The position numbers and the translations under genes are program-made. Under the pieces are notes generated by a model. That model had not been told where the DNA came from. It did no database searches and worked only from the letters and a program-made list of their open reading frames with translations. 64,000 nucleotides of DNA from CAYMPH01 sp964529415 (GTDB lineage: Bacteria > Spirochaetota > UBA4802 > UBA5550): NCBI GenBank assembly GCA_964529415.1, contig CAZGWD010000010.1, positions 124,001 to 188,000 of the forward strand. The letters are read 5' to 3'. Numbering within the stretch: position 1 is the first letter of the stretch; the number at the start of each line of letters is the position of its first letter. Shown here one piece after another: positions 26,644 to 35,516 of the stretch.

Positions 26644-28059
26644 TTACTTGCCTTCTTGAAGTTTCTTAGCTTTTTCTACAGCTTCCTCAATTGGACCTAC
26701 CATATAAAATGCCTGCTCTGGAAGATCATCATAATCACCATTTATTAAACTTTTAAAACTTACTATTGTTTCAGATAGTTTAACATATTTTCCTGCAAAA
26801 CCTGTAAACTGAGAAGCAACAAAGAATGGTTGAGATAAAAATCTTTCTATTTTTCTTGCTCTTTGAACAAGAAGTTTATCTTCTTCAGACAGCTCATCCA
26901 TACCAAGAATCGCAATAATATCCTGAAGATCTTTATATCTTTGAAGAATTCTTTTTACTTCCATTGCTACAGTATAATGCTCTTCTCCTACAAGTTCCGG
27001 AGCAAGCAGCCTTGAAGATGATTCAAGAGGATCAACAGCAGGGTAAATTCCTTTTTCAGAAATTGACCTTGAAAGAACTGTGCTTGAATCAAGATGTATA
27101 AAAGCCGTAGCAGGAGCCGGGTCTGTAAGGTCATCCGCAGGAACATAAATAGCCTGAACAGATGTAATCGAGCCAAATTTTGTTGATGTGATTCTTTCCT
27201 GTAAAGCTCCCATCTCAGTAGCAAGTGTAGGCTGATAACCAACGGCAGATGGCATCCTTCCCAGTAAAGCTGATACTTCAGATCCAGCCTGAGAGAAACG
27301 GAAAATATTATCAATAAACAATAGTACGTCTTTACCTGACTGATCACGGAAATATTCGCACATTGTTAATGCTGTTAAAGCAACTCTTAGTCTTGCTCCT
27401 GGCGGCTCATTCATCTGTCCATAAACAAGACAGGTTTTATTTATAACTCCAGATTCCTGCATCTCAAGCCAGAGGTCATTTCCTTCCCTGGTTCTTTCAC
27501 CAACTCCGGCAAATACAGAGAAACCTCCATGCTGCTGTGCAACGTTATTTATAAGTTCCATAATTACAACTGTCTTACCTACTCCAGCACCACCAAAAAG
27601 TCCTGTTTTACCGCCCTTAATAAACGGAGCAAGCAAATCGATTACCTTTATTCCTGTTTCAAAAATTTCAGATTTAGGCTGAAGTTTATCAAATGAAGGA
27701 GGTAATTGATGAATAGATCTTTTTTCCTTTGCTGCTACAGTTCCCTTGTTATCAATAGCCTCGCCAAGCAGATTAAAAATTCTACCAATCGTTTCTTCAC
27801 CAACCGGTACTGATATAGGCGCTCCAGTATCTAATATCTGAAGTCCTCTTCTCACTCCATCAGTTGAAGAAAGAGCTACAGCACGGATTTTATTTCCGCC
27901 AAGATGCTGCTGCACTTCGCTAACAAGCCTAATTTTATTGCCCATAACCTCTGTTTCAAGGATTAAAGCATTATAGATATTCGGAAGTTTTCCTTCCGGG
28001 AATTCAGCATCTAGTGTTGATCCGATAACCTGAATTACTTTACCAAAATTCTGACTCAT
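26644..28059 (-). CDS. atpD: ATP synthase F1 beta subunit
   Basis: The 471-residue catalytic subunit carries the P-loop GGAGVGKTVV, the GERTREGNDL catalytic glutamate segment, LLFIDNIFRF (Walker B) and the ATP-synthase signature PAVDPLESSSR. Three copies alternate with alpha in the F1 head and make ATP. AAGGGG precedes the ATG. It sits between atpG and atpC in the standard order, and no active-site change is seen. Confidence 0.97.
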   Translation of the reverse strand: MSQNFGKVIQVIGSTLDAEFPEGKLPNIYNALILETEVMGNKIRLVSEVQQHLGGNKIRAVALSSTDGVRRGLQILDTGAPISVPVGEETIGRIFNLLGEAIDNKGTVAAKEKRSIHQLPPSFDKLQPKSEIFETGIKVIDLLAPFIKGGKTGLFGGAGVGKTVVIMELINNVAQQHGGFSVFAGVGERTREGNDLWLEMQESGVINKTCLVYGQMNEPPGARLRVALTALTMCEYFRDQSGKDVLLFIDNIFRFSQAGSEVSALLGRMPSAVGYQPTLATEMGALQERITSTKFGSITSVQAIYVPADDLTDPAPATAFIHLDSSTVLSRSISEKGIYPAVDPLESSSRLLAPELVGEEHYTVAMEVKRILQRYKDLQDIIAILGMDELSEEDKLLVQRARKIERFLSQPFFVASQFTGFAGKYVKLSETIVSFKSLINGDYDDLPEQAFYMVGPIEEAVEKAKKLQEGK

Positions 28060-28082
28060 AATATACCCCTTTTAAATATTAA

Positions 28083-28973
28083 TCAATCAAGCCCTGCGGC
28101 TCCACCTATAATTTCTGAAATTTCTTTCGTTATTCTCGCCTGTCTTGCCCTGTTATAAGATATTGTCAGCTCTCGAATCATGTCTGTTGAAGCATCACTT
28201 GCATTTTTCATTGCAACTCTACGTGCAAATTGTTCAGAAAATGCAGTTTGAAGAAAACAAGAAAGTATTCTTACTTTAATATACAATGGAATAATATATG
28301 AAAAAATCTTCCATGGATCCGGATCATATATATAAGAAGATGTTATACCTGTATTTCTTGGTGAATTCAAATTGTTTTTATCTATGTCTGAAGTAATTGG
28401 AAAAATTTTAATAATATCCGGTTTTTGATTAACTGATGAATTTACCTTGCTATACGAAATATAAACTTCATCAACCTCTGCTTCCAGAAACATAGATGTA
28501 AGTTCAACTCCCAAATCTGAAGCATCACTGAAAGTAAATTTTGCTTCCTTATTCATAGCTGATTTAAATATTTTTTCTTTAATAAAACTCAGATAACCGA
28601 TTCCTTTTTTTCCAATTACATAAAGAAGAACTTCAACACCATCAGAATTCAATTTTTTCTTTAATGTTAAAGTTTGATTTATTATATTTGTATTAAAACT
28701 TCCGCATAATCCTCTATTGCCTGTAAATTGAAGAATTAATGCTCTTGAAGGTTTCTTTAATTCTTTGAAAAATGGATTCTGTTCAACGGAAGCACCTGAA
28801 GACAAAAGATTAGAAATTATTTCACCAATTTTATTATCATATGGCTTTGTCATTTCATATCGATCCTGGGCCTTCTTCATCTTGGCCGTTGAAACCATTT
28901 CCATGGTTTTAGTTATCTTCTTTGTATTCGATATAGCCTGGATTCTGTTTCTAATATCCCTTTGAGTTGCCAC
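28083..28973 (-). CDS. atpG: ATP synthase F1 gamma subunit
   Basis: The 296-residue rotor subunit shows the conserved ends: RDIRNRIQAISNTKKITKTMEMVSTAKM at the N-terminus and FARRVAMKNASDASTDMI...YNRARQARITKEISEIIGGA at the C-terminus, which form the coiled coil in the alpha3beta3 barrel. The start is a GTG with GGGAG six bases upstream. The central domain is less conserved, as usual. Confidence 0.95.
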   Translation of the reverse strand: MATQRDIRNRIQAISNTKKITKTMEMVSTAKMKKAQDRYEMTKPYDNKIGEIISNLLSSGASVEQNPFFKELKKPSRALILQFTGNRGLCGSFNTNIINQTLTLKKKLNSDGVEVLLYVIGKKGIGYLSFIKEKIFKSAMNKEAKFTFSDASDLGVELTSMFLEAEVDEVYISYSKVNSSVNQKPDIIKIFPITSDIDKNNLNSPRNTGITSSYIYDPDPWKIFSYIIPLYIKVRILSCFLQTAFSEQFARRVAMKNASDASTDMIRELTISYNRARQARITKEISEIIGGAAGLD

Positions 28974-29020
28974 AACCAGCTCCCTGAATAAAATTAAGTA
29001 TCAGCATAATAATTTATTTA

Positions 29021-30526
29021 TTATGCTAAGTATTCAATAACGTAAGCAGAAATCACTTCTTTTAGTTTATCTTCGCTTTTTAGTACACCTGTATCAGATA
29101 TTTCTTTGAGAATATCACTATGCTTGTCTTTTATAAGTTTTACCAATTTTTCCTCAAAATCTTTTACTTTTGGAACAGGAATAGTATCAAGAAATCCCTG
29201 TGTACCGGCAAAAATAACAGCAACCTGCTCTTCAATAGGCTTAGGCACAACCTGAACCTGTTTAAGAATTTCAACAAGCCTTTTACCGCGATCCAGCTGT
29301 TTTTGTGTTATAGGATCAAGCTCTGTTCCCATTTGAGCAAAAGCCTCAAGAGATCTGAACTGAGCAAGATCAAGTTTTAGAGAACCGGCATACTTTTTCA
29401 TTGCTTTAATTTGAGCGTTTCCACCAACCCTTGATACAGAGATACCAACGTCAACTGCAGGACGAATACCTGAAGCAAAAAGGTTAGGCTGAAGATATAT
29501 CTGCCCGTCTGTAATGGAAATAACGTTTGTTGGAATATATGCAGAAACCTCACCCTCCTGCGTTTCAATTACAGGAAGAGCTGTCATACTGCCTCCGCCA
29601 AGATCATCTGAAAGCTTAGCTGCTCTTTCGAGTAGTCTTGAGTGACAGTAAAAAATATCACCTGGATATGCTTCTCGTCCTGGAGGTCTTCTAAGTAAAA
29701 GTGACATTTCTCTGTAAGCATTTGCCTGTTTTGAAAGGTCATCATATACGCATAATGTATGTCCTTTTTTCTCATACATAAAATATTCAGCCATTGCTGC
29801 CCCTGCATAAGGAGCTATATACTGTAGCGGTGCAGGATCAGATGCAGTTGCATTAACAACTATGGTATATTCCATAGCTCCATGCTCTGTAAGCAATTGA
29901 ACAAGTCCGGCTATAGTTGAAGCCTTTTGTCCGATGGCAACATAAACGCAGATTACTCCTTTACCCTTCTGATTGATAATTGTATCAATTGCAATTGCTG
30001 TTTTCCCTGTTTTTCTATCACCGATAATAAGCTCTCTCTGGCCTCTTCCTATTGGAATCATCGCATCAATAGCTTTTATACCTGTTTGCAGAGGTTCTTT
30101 TACCGGCTGTCTTGAAGCAATGCCTGGCGCAAGAAATTCTACAGGTCTTAGCTTATCAGTTACGATAGGTCCTTTATTATCAATTGGAATACCAAGCGGA
30201 TTCACGACTCTTCCGAGTAATGCTTCTCCAGCAGGAACCGCAAGAACCTTGTTAAGTCTTTTAACCGGTTGACCTTCTTTGATTTTTAAATAATCCCCGA
30301 GAATAGCAGCACCAATTGAATCCTGCTCAAGATTTAGAACCATTCCAAGAATGCCGTTTTCAAACTCAAGCATTTCTCCTGACATAGCGTTGGAAAGGCC
30401 ATAAACTCTTGCTATACCGTCTCCAACCTGAAGTACCGATCCGACTTCACTCACATCAAGATCGGATTTATAACCCTCAATCTCTTTCTTTATTATTGAT
30501 TTTATTTCTTCTGTTTTAATCTTCAT
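29021..30526 (-). CDS. atpA: ATP synthase F1 alpha subunit
   Basis: The 501-residue non-catalytic nucleotide-binding subunit has the P-loop GDRKTGKTAI, YVAIGQKASTIAGLV, and the PAVDVGISVSRVGG signature. An in-frame GTG at 30538 exists, but AGGAG is ten bases before the ATG at 30526 and abuts the GTG, so the ATG is the start. It overlaps the end of the delta gene by 11 bases, giving translational coupling. Confidence 0.96.
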   Translation of the reverse strand: MKIKTEEIKSIIKKEIEGYKSDLDVSEVGSVLQVGDGIARVYGLSNAMSGEMLEFENGILGMVLNLEQDSIGAAILGDYLKIKEGQPVKRLNKVLAVPAGEALLGRVVNPLGIPIDNKGPIVTDKLRPVEFLAPGIASRQPVKEPLQTGIKAIDAMIPIGRGQRELIIGDRKTGKTAIAIDTIINQKGKGVICVYVAIGQKASTIAGLVQLLTEHGAMEYTIVVNATASDPAPLQYIAPYAGAAMAEYFMYEKKGHTLCVYDDLSKQANAYREMSLLLRRPPGREAYPGDIFYCHSRLLERAAKLSDDLGGGSMTALPVIETQEGEVSAYIPTNVISITDGQIYLQPNLFASGIRPAVDVGISVSRVGGNAQIKAMKKYAGSLKLDLAQFRSLEAFAQMGTELDPITQKQLDRGKRLVEILKQVQVVPKPIEEQVAVIFAGTQGFLDTIPVPKVKDFEEKLVKLIKDKHSDILKEISDTGVLKSEDKLKEVISAYVIEYLA

Positions 30527-31085
30527 AAGCCATATCACTCCTGACCTTACTGTTTAAAAGACTGGTTCTTATCTTTTTAATTTCTTTACTGATTGAACCA
30601 TCTATAACTATATCACCTATATTTATTATAATGCCGCCTATAATGCTTTCATCTATTTTTTCTTTAATAATTATTTCTTTTTTATATATGCTGTTTAATT
30701 GAGCAGCAATAGAATTAACTGTAGCATTATCAAGTTTTTCGTTTGATGTGATAGTAACCCTTGCTCTGTTATTCATTTCATCAAGAAGAGAAATAAAAGA
30801 ATTAATAACATCGATTAAAACAGATTGTCTATCATTTTCGATCATCACGCATAAAAGGTTAATTGTGTATTCAGAAAAATTACCTGAAAAACATTTTTTA
30901 ATAATTCCTTTTTTTGATTCCTTTGAAAATTGAGGAGAATAAAGATATTTTTTAAGATCTGCATCATCTTCGATTACAGACGAAAGTGATTTAATTTCAT
31001 CTTCCAGATCGTTTAAAATCTTCTTCTCTCGGCCAATTTCAACAAGAGATGAAGCGTATACAAATGCTATATCATTTACTGACAC
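30516..31085 (-). CDS. atpH: ATP synthase F1 delta subunit
   Basis: The 189-residue product fits OSCP/delta: the N-terminal six-helix domain (IAFVYASSLVEIGRE) and the C-terminal GGIIINIGDIVIDGSISKEIKKIR signature. It joins the peripheral stalk to the top of F1. It starts at a GTG with AAGGG nine bases upstream. A 113-base gap containing a terminator-like hairpin separates it from atpF, unlike the tight spacing in the rest of the operon. Confidence 0.93.
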   Translation of the reverse strand: MSVNDIAFVYASSLVEIGREKKILNDLEDEIKSLSSVIEDDADLKKYLYSPQFSKESKKGIIKKCFSGNFSEYTINLLCVMIENDRQSVLIDVINSFISLLDEMNNRARVTITSNEKLDNATVNSIAAQLNSIYKKEIIIKEKIDESIIGGIIINIGDIVIDGSISKEIKKIRTSLLNSKVRSDMAYED

Positions 31086-31184
31086 AGTATTTAACCCTTA
31101 AATTTATTTTTCAACTGGCTTATCAACTTTATTCATTTTAAATACTTTTATGTGAATAAAGATAATAAAGCCTTATTTACAAAA

Positions 31185-31213
31185 AGGACAGCTCAATACT
31201 ACTGAACTGTCCT
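31185..31213 (-). terminator. Terminator-like hairpin between atpF and atpH (possible attenuator)
   Basis: AGGACAG (31185-31191) pairs with CTGTCCT (31207-31213), extended inside by a TCA/TGA triplet after one mismatch. On the minus strand the stem is followed by TTTTTGTAAAT. The stop codon of atpF lies in the loop. It has the form of a moderate intrinsic terminator placed inside the operon, between the Fo and F1 genes. Confidence 0.6.
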
Positions 31214-31708
31214 CATTTTATCCAGTGTCTCTTTTACGATAGACTTCTGATCATCCGCATTGATATTCTTTTTAAGAATTTTGGAAGCAATTTCAGTTGA
31301 AAGCAAAACAACTTCTGACTTGATATCCGCTAAAGCATTTTCTTTAGCAAGACTAATCTCATTCTTGGCCCTATCTGCTATCGCCTTTGATTCTATAGAA
31401 GCTTTATCAATAATCTCATTTTTCACTTTTTCAGCTTCAATTCTTGATAAAGAAATTATTTTTGCAGATTCATCCTTTGCATTTGCCATCATTTCTTTAT
31501 ACTGAGCAAGCATCTTTTCTGATTCAAGTCTTGATTTTTCAGCATTTTCAATATCAGTTCTAATCTTCTCAGCTCTTGAATCGAGTGCGCCAATAATAGG
31601 GATCCATGCAGTCTTCCATAATATCAGCACCAGTATAGAAAATGTAATTAAAGTCCATATAAGCAGACCCGGATCAACCTTTAATAAGCCTTCTGTTAGA
31701 GCTTGCAT
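31199..31708 (-). CDS. atpF: ATP synthase Fo subunit b
   Basis: The 169-residue protein has a single N-terminal membrane span (LLIWTLITFSILVLILWKTAW) followed by a long alanine- and glutamate-rich amphipathic helix, as expected for the dimeric peripheral stalk. AGGA lies eight bases before the ATG. Only one b-type gene is present, so the stator is presumably a b homodimer. Confidence 0.94.
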   Translation of the reverse strand: MQALTEGLLKVDPGLLIWTLITFSILVLILWKTAWIPIIGALDSRAEKIRTDIENAEKSRLESEKMLAQYKEMMANAKDESAKIISLSRIEAEKVKNEIIDKASIESKAIADRAKNEISLAKENALADIKSEVVLLSTEIASKILKKNINADDQKSIVKETLDKMRTVQ

Positions 31709-31760
31709 GATTTTATTCCTGTTTTATAAATTATATGACACAATAACTTTTACTACAATA

Positions 31761-32054
31761 TTACTTATGTTCTGCTGCAGCAGCTGGAGCAGCTTTTGTA
31801 TCAACACCAACTGGAGGTGCTGAAGGCTTCATTGTTGAAAGCATAAATGTTATTACAAGAGCAAAGAATGTCATACCTTCAATAAGAGCAGCAGCAATAA
31901 TCATCGTTGTTCTTAACTCGCCAGACATTTCAGGCTGTCTTGCCATACTTTCAATTGCGCTTGAAGCAAGCATTCCAATACCAACAGCAGCTCCTATGAT
32001 ACATAAACCAGCTCCAACGCCTGCACCTAAATACGCTAATCCTAAATATTCCAT
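31761..32054 (-). CDS. atpE: ATP synthase Fo subunit c
   Basis: The 97-residue proteolipid has two hydrophobic hairpin helices joined by the polar loop SMARQPEMSGELR. The ion-binding carboxylate is Glu in AALIEGMTFFALVI. It is followed by Gly-Met rather than Ser-Thr, and helix 1 lacks the sodium-type Gln, so the ring most probably carries protons. An unusual C-terminal tail of about 25 residues, rich in Ala and Pro, extends past helix 2. A very strong AGGAGG site precedes the ATG, suiting the need for many copies. Confidence 0.95.
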   Translation of the reverse strand: MEYLGLAYLGAGVGAGLCIIGAAVGIGMLASSAIESMARQPEMSGELRTTMIIAAALIEGMTFFALVITFMLSTMKPSAPPVGVDTKAAPAAAAEHK

Positions 32055-32124
32055 CTAATTCCTCCTAAATTTTACTTTTTTTCTTTAAATTTATTTCACT
32101 TGAATCATATTTTACAATTCAAGA

Positions 32125-33060
32125 TTAATGAGCATGCATTGATGAACTAATAAATATCGCCGATAGAGTTGTAAAAATGTATGCCTGGATCAGTACAACA
32201 AGCAATTCCAGTGCATATATCATTAGAGCTCCCATTACTCCACCTATAGCAACAAAATAATTCTGAAACATTATTGAAAGATATAAAAATATTATTATAA
32301 CTATATGACCTGCGAGCATATTTGCAAAAAGTCGAATTGTCAATGAAAATGGCTTTATTAAAAGACCGACAAGCTCTATAAGCCAAAGCAAAGGAAATAT
32401 TGCTTTTGGCACACCGCCAGGAACAATACCTGTAATTATAAATAAAGGCCCCTGTTTAATAAAGCCTACGCCTACTATACCAAGTAGTGTGAATACTGCA
32501 AGAGCTGCTGTAACAGCAAGATTTCCAGTTGCAGTAGAAAAACCAGGCAGCAATCCAAGCACGTTACAAAACAATAAAAAGAAAAACAAAGTTGCAAAAT
32601 ATGGCAAAGCAATTTTTATATATTTATGATCAAAAAAAGGAGCTACTATATCATCATGAATAACTCCGATTAAAACTTCCCAAAGATTAACCCATCTTGA
32701 CGTCGATCCAAGTTGAGCTTTTTTAATCTGCTGCCCAAGCGTAATAAATATTACCACCATTAGAGACAAGGCAAGCCACATCATTAAAACCCATCTGGTT
32801 ATCTTCATATCAATAATTCCAAAAAACTTATTTTTTAAATAAGTATTATTAACATAAGAAATTGAATTATTGATTGTCTTAACCGAGGATACTATAATAT
32901 TATCTTGGTTTGTAATAGAAATATTTTCAATAGGATGGTCAGTGAGGTGACTAACAACAATTTCATACACACTTGTATAATGATGTCCGGAAGGAACAAG
33001 CATAAACGCAATGAAAAATACGTATAAAATAATTACAACTGGCAGAATCACCTTTTTCAC
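32125..33060 (-). CDS. atpB: ATP synthase Fo subunit a
   Basis: The 311-residue membrane protein contains the essential arginine in LTIRLFANMLAGH, plus the LPYFATLFFFLLFCNVLGLLPG and LELLVVLIQAYIFTTLSAIFI helices that form the ion half-channels. The N-terminus is extended by about 100 residues with an extra span and a periplasmic segment compared with short a subunits. A GTG at 33069 abuts AAGGAG; the in-frame GTG at 33060 has correct spacing and is taken as the start. Confidence 0.94.
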   Translation of the reverse strand: MKKVILPVVIILYVFFIAFMLVPSGHHYTSVYEIVVSHLTDHPIENISITNQDNIIVSSVKTINNSISYVNNTYLKNKFFGIIDMKITRWVLMMWLALSLMVVIFITLGQQIKKAQLGSTSRWVNLWEVLIGVIHDDIVAPFFDHKYIKIALPYFATLFFFLLFCNVLGLLPGFSTATGNLAVTAALAVFTLLGIVGVGFIKQGPLFIITGIVPGGVPKAIFPLLWLIELVGLLIKPFSLTIRLFANMLAGHIVIIIFLYLSIMFQNYFVAIGGVMGALMIYALELLVVLIQAYIFTTLSAIFISSSMHAH

Positions 33061-33085
33061 TAAAAACACTCCTTAAAGCAGATCA

Positions 33086-33340
33086 CTATAACCATTTATC
33101 AGGTTGTTTTTTCTCAGAATTAGCTTTTTCCATTTTACTGACTCTTGAAAGTTCGCTAAGTAAATTATAAAATCCAGCAATAAAACCTACTACTGCGCCA
33201 ATAATTGTATAAACGGGAGTTTTTAAAAAATATTCATCTAACTTATATCCAGCATATACAAAAATAAAAATTGTTATTCCTAGTTGAAATCCAGCTGCTA
33301 CATTAAATATTACAGCTTTTGTTGTATTTTTTTTAGTCAA
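33086..33340 (-). CDS. AtpZ/AtpI family ATP synthase accessory membrane protein
   Basis: The 84-residue protein has two membrane spans (VAAGFQLGITIFIFVYAGYKLDEYF and VYTIIGAVVGFIAGFYNLL) with the glycine pattern of the AtpZ/AtpI family, encoded first in many atp operons and implicated in assembly of the c-ring or ion uptake. It starts at a TTG with only a weak AAGA-type site, about 25 bases after the predicted transcription start. No separate uncI-type gene is present. Confidence 0.82.
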   Translation of the reverse strand: MTKKNTTKAVIFNVAAGFQLGITIFIFVYAGYKLDEYFLKTPVYTIIGAVVGFIAGFYNLLSELSRVSKMEKANSEKKQPDKWL

Positions 33341-33709
33341 ATTGATCTTATTTGTTTATTATTTATCAAATCAATAAAAACATTTGATATTTTTGTCAAC
33401 AAAATAAGATAAAAAATATAAAAAAATATAAAAAAAATTATATTTTATTATAAATCATTTAATGCAAAAAAAAAATATTTATTTTTAGACTTTTTAGTTA
33501 ATATTTTGTTTTTATTATTATACATATAATATTATTGTACAATATTACATAAATAAAATCAAAGATTTATTAAATAATCCGCTTTAAAAACCTTATTTTA
33601 TTAAAAAACCCATTTTTATATAAAAAAAGAAATCGGGTTTATGTCGATAATTTTAATAGATGCTTATATTAATTATATATAACGCCAGATCAAAAAATTG
33701 GAAGGCATT
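33341..33709. other. AT-rich divergent intergenic region
   Basis: This region separates the atp operon (minus) from the HicB-like gene (plus). It holds the atp promoter and long A/T runs. A loose AACCC/GGGTT pairing near 33605-33640 was seen. No open frame with a ribosome site was found. Confidence 0.5.
33371..33399 (-). promoter_or_regulatory. Promoter of the atp operon, with overlapping inverted repeat
   Basis: On the minus strand TTGACA (33399-33394) and TATTGA (33376-33371) are 17 bases apart, 31 bases before the first gene. TATCAAAT (33364-33371) and ATTTGATA (33382-33389) form a perfect 8-base inverted repeat covering the -10 and spacer, which could be an operator. Confidence 0.6.
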
Positions 33710-33964
33710 ATGAGAATATCTGTAAAACTTATCGAACATGATAATGAAATTATCGCCAACTGCCCGGAACTGGATATTAATTGTTACGGTTCTGATAAAA
33801 TTGAAGCAATCAGACGGATTAAAACTGTTATAAATTTTTATATCGATTCAGCAAAAGAACTCGGACTTGATGTTGAGAATCTGAAAGAGATACACATTGA
33901 CGGAGAAAAAAACGAAGAGCTTAATCTGCAAAGCGCAAATCCGCTGACTGAAACAATTAATTAA
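33710..33964 (+). CDS. Solo HicB-like (UPF0150) protein
   Basis: The 84-residue product matches the partially degraded RNase H fold of HicB antitoxins: MRISVKLIEHDNEIIANCPELDINCYGSDKIEAIRRIKTVINFYIDSAKELG. A TTG at 33698 is in frame, but GGAAGG lies immediately before the ATG at 33710. No HicA toxin frame lies on either side and there is no DNA-binding tail, so it is an orphan HicB-type domain, possibly with a regulatory role unrelated to toxin neutralisation. A hairpin follows the stop. Confidence 0.7.
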   Translation: MRISVKLIEHDNEIIANCPELDINCYGSDKIEAIRRIKTVINFYIDSAKELGLDVENLKEIHIDGEKNEELNLQSANPLTETIN

Positions 33965-33971
33965 GTTACAT

Positions 33972-34009
33972 ATTCAGGAGTCACTCGATAGTAAATGTAA
34001 CTCCTGAAT
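33972..34009. terminator. Candidate bidirectional terminator
   Basis: ATTCAGGAGT (33972-33981) and ACTCCTGAAT (34000-34009) are perfect 10-base complements between two convergent genes. An alternative outer pairing GTTACA/TGTAAC (33965-33970 with 33996-34001) overlaps it. U-tracts on both sides are weak, and the loop is 18 bases. Confidence 0.5.
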
Positions 34010-34051
34010 TATTTAACATACCGGTAATAATACTTTTATTAAAACTAATCC

Positions 34052-35446
34052 TTATTTTCCTTCAAGCTTTGATTCATTTAAAGTGAATTTATATTTTTTT
34101 ATAATATCCCCTTCCCAGATTCGTCTTTTTTCTGATCGTTTCCTGTTTAGCAATGACGATTCTATTCTATCTTTAACTGTCTCGAATGGAACAGTTTTTT
34201 TAATATCAACACCATTTATTTTTTCTAAAGTTGTAAATGCAGTTTCTCTGTTTTTTTCATATTCCTTTTTAATATCATCCGCATTGATAGAAATATCCCC
34301 CATAATTATTTCATTTTTATATCCGCCGATAATTGTATAGTTTTTAAAAAAATCCCATTCAGAGGAATATTTTGGATCTTTATCTACTCCCTTTGCAATA
34401 GCTTCCTTCTGAAGCACTTCCTCACGGAATAGTTTTCCTGCAATGTCTTTCCTTATTTTATCATCAAGCTTAATAGATTGAAGAGCTCTCTCACCTCTTT
34501 TTTTGAATATTAGATTAAATAATTTTTCAAGATCTTTCTTTTTAAATACAATATTCTGAACTGTATATAAAACTGCTTCCTGATCCTGGGAATTTATTGC
34601 GTTTTCATAATAATTTACGCCTGATTCTTTCATTAGACTCTCCTCATAATTTTTTCCAAGAGTCATCTGAAGCCTGTTTTTTATTGAATTCCTCTGATTT
34701 TCATCTTTTATAATATCGCTAATATTTTTTTCAGTAAGATCGCGTTTATCTTCACATTTTATTATGTAGATGGAATTATCAGCTTTAACAGGAGATTTTG
34801 TATACTCACCTTTTTTTAAAGCAGCTGCAGCATTCCAGAAATCAGGGCTTCTCATTTCTTTTGTTATATATCCGGTATCACCGCCATTTTTTTTAGATGG
34901 ATCATCTGAATATAACTTGACCATATCCTCGAATGACTTGCCTGAATTAAGTTCTGCTACAATTTTACCTGCAGTTTCCTTTTTTGAAATAAATTCTTTT
35001 TCAAGCTCCGGTTCAGTTAACATTACTCTGTTATTTTTTTCAATTTTATAATTTTTCACAATTAGCTTTATCAGCTTTAATTTTAAAGCCTCTTCTTTAA
35101 ACTGCATTTTTTCTTTTATTTGTTTTCTATAGAAATTTGCAGTGAAATTTCTTTTAGCAAGAATTAATATTTCTTCTGTTTCCGGATTTTTATCATAGCC
35201 TGCATTCTTAGCTTCAATATAAGTTATGCGGTCCATACCCATCTGCTTTAAACGGTTTTTCTGCTGGTTTTTATCTTTCAAAACAGATTCTTTTGAAAAC
35301 TGCATTAAATCAAGCCAATCATGAAATTCGCCTCTTGTTATAAATCCGCCTTCGTATGCAGCAAGCTTATCTCCAGACATTTTGCATGATAATACCAGAG
35401 GCATCAGCAGAATAATAAAAAATATTTTCTTCATTGAATTAATCAT
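34052..35446 (-). CDS. PpiC/SurA-type peptidyl-prolyl isomerase lipoprotein
   Basis: The 464-residue protein starts with a lipoprotein signal peptide ending in LVLSC. A SurA-like N-terminal helical region follows, then a parvulin domain (about 160-265): AELNSGKSFEDMVKLYSDDPSKK...GGDTGYI and NSIYIIKCEDKR. The C-terminal 190 residues are helical and may form a second chaperone segment. The protein probably assists folding of exported or outer-membrane proteins in the periplasm. GGAAG is correctly placed for the first ATG (35446). It sits directly downstream of a predicted outer-membrane barrel gene. Confidence 0.85.
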   Translation of the reverse strand: MINSMKKIFFIILLMPLVLSCKMSGDKLAAYEGGFITRGEFHDWLDLMQFSKESVLKDKNQQKNRLKQMGMDRITYIEAKNAGYDKNPETEEILILAKRNFTANFYRKQIKEKMQFKEEALKLKLIKLIVKNYKIEKNNRVMLTEPELEKEFISKKETAGKIVAELNSGKSFEDMVKLYSDDPSKKNGGDTGYITKEMRSPDFWNAAAALKKGEYTKSPVKADNSIYIIKCEDKRDLTEKNISDIIKDENQRNSIKNRLQMTLGKNYEESLMKESGVNYYENAINSQDQEAVLYTVQNIVFKKKDLEKLFNLIFKKRGERALQSIKLDDKIRKDIAGKLFREEVLQKEAIAKGVDKDPKYSSEWDFFKNYTIIGGYKNEIIMGDISINADDIKKEYEKNRETAFTTLEKINGVDIKKTVPFETVKDRIESSLLNRKRSEKRRIWEGDIIKKYKFTLNESKLEGK

Positions 35447-35516
35447 AATAAATCTTCCTTTTTTTTTATAAATTAATATATATATTAATACTAATAAGTT
35501 GCTAAATTTTAAAAAA

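Noticed and set aside
32147..32386. Second frame within atpB
   Set aside because: It is an out-of-frame shadow of the conserved subunit a helices.
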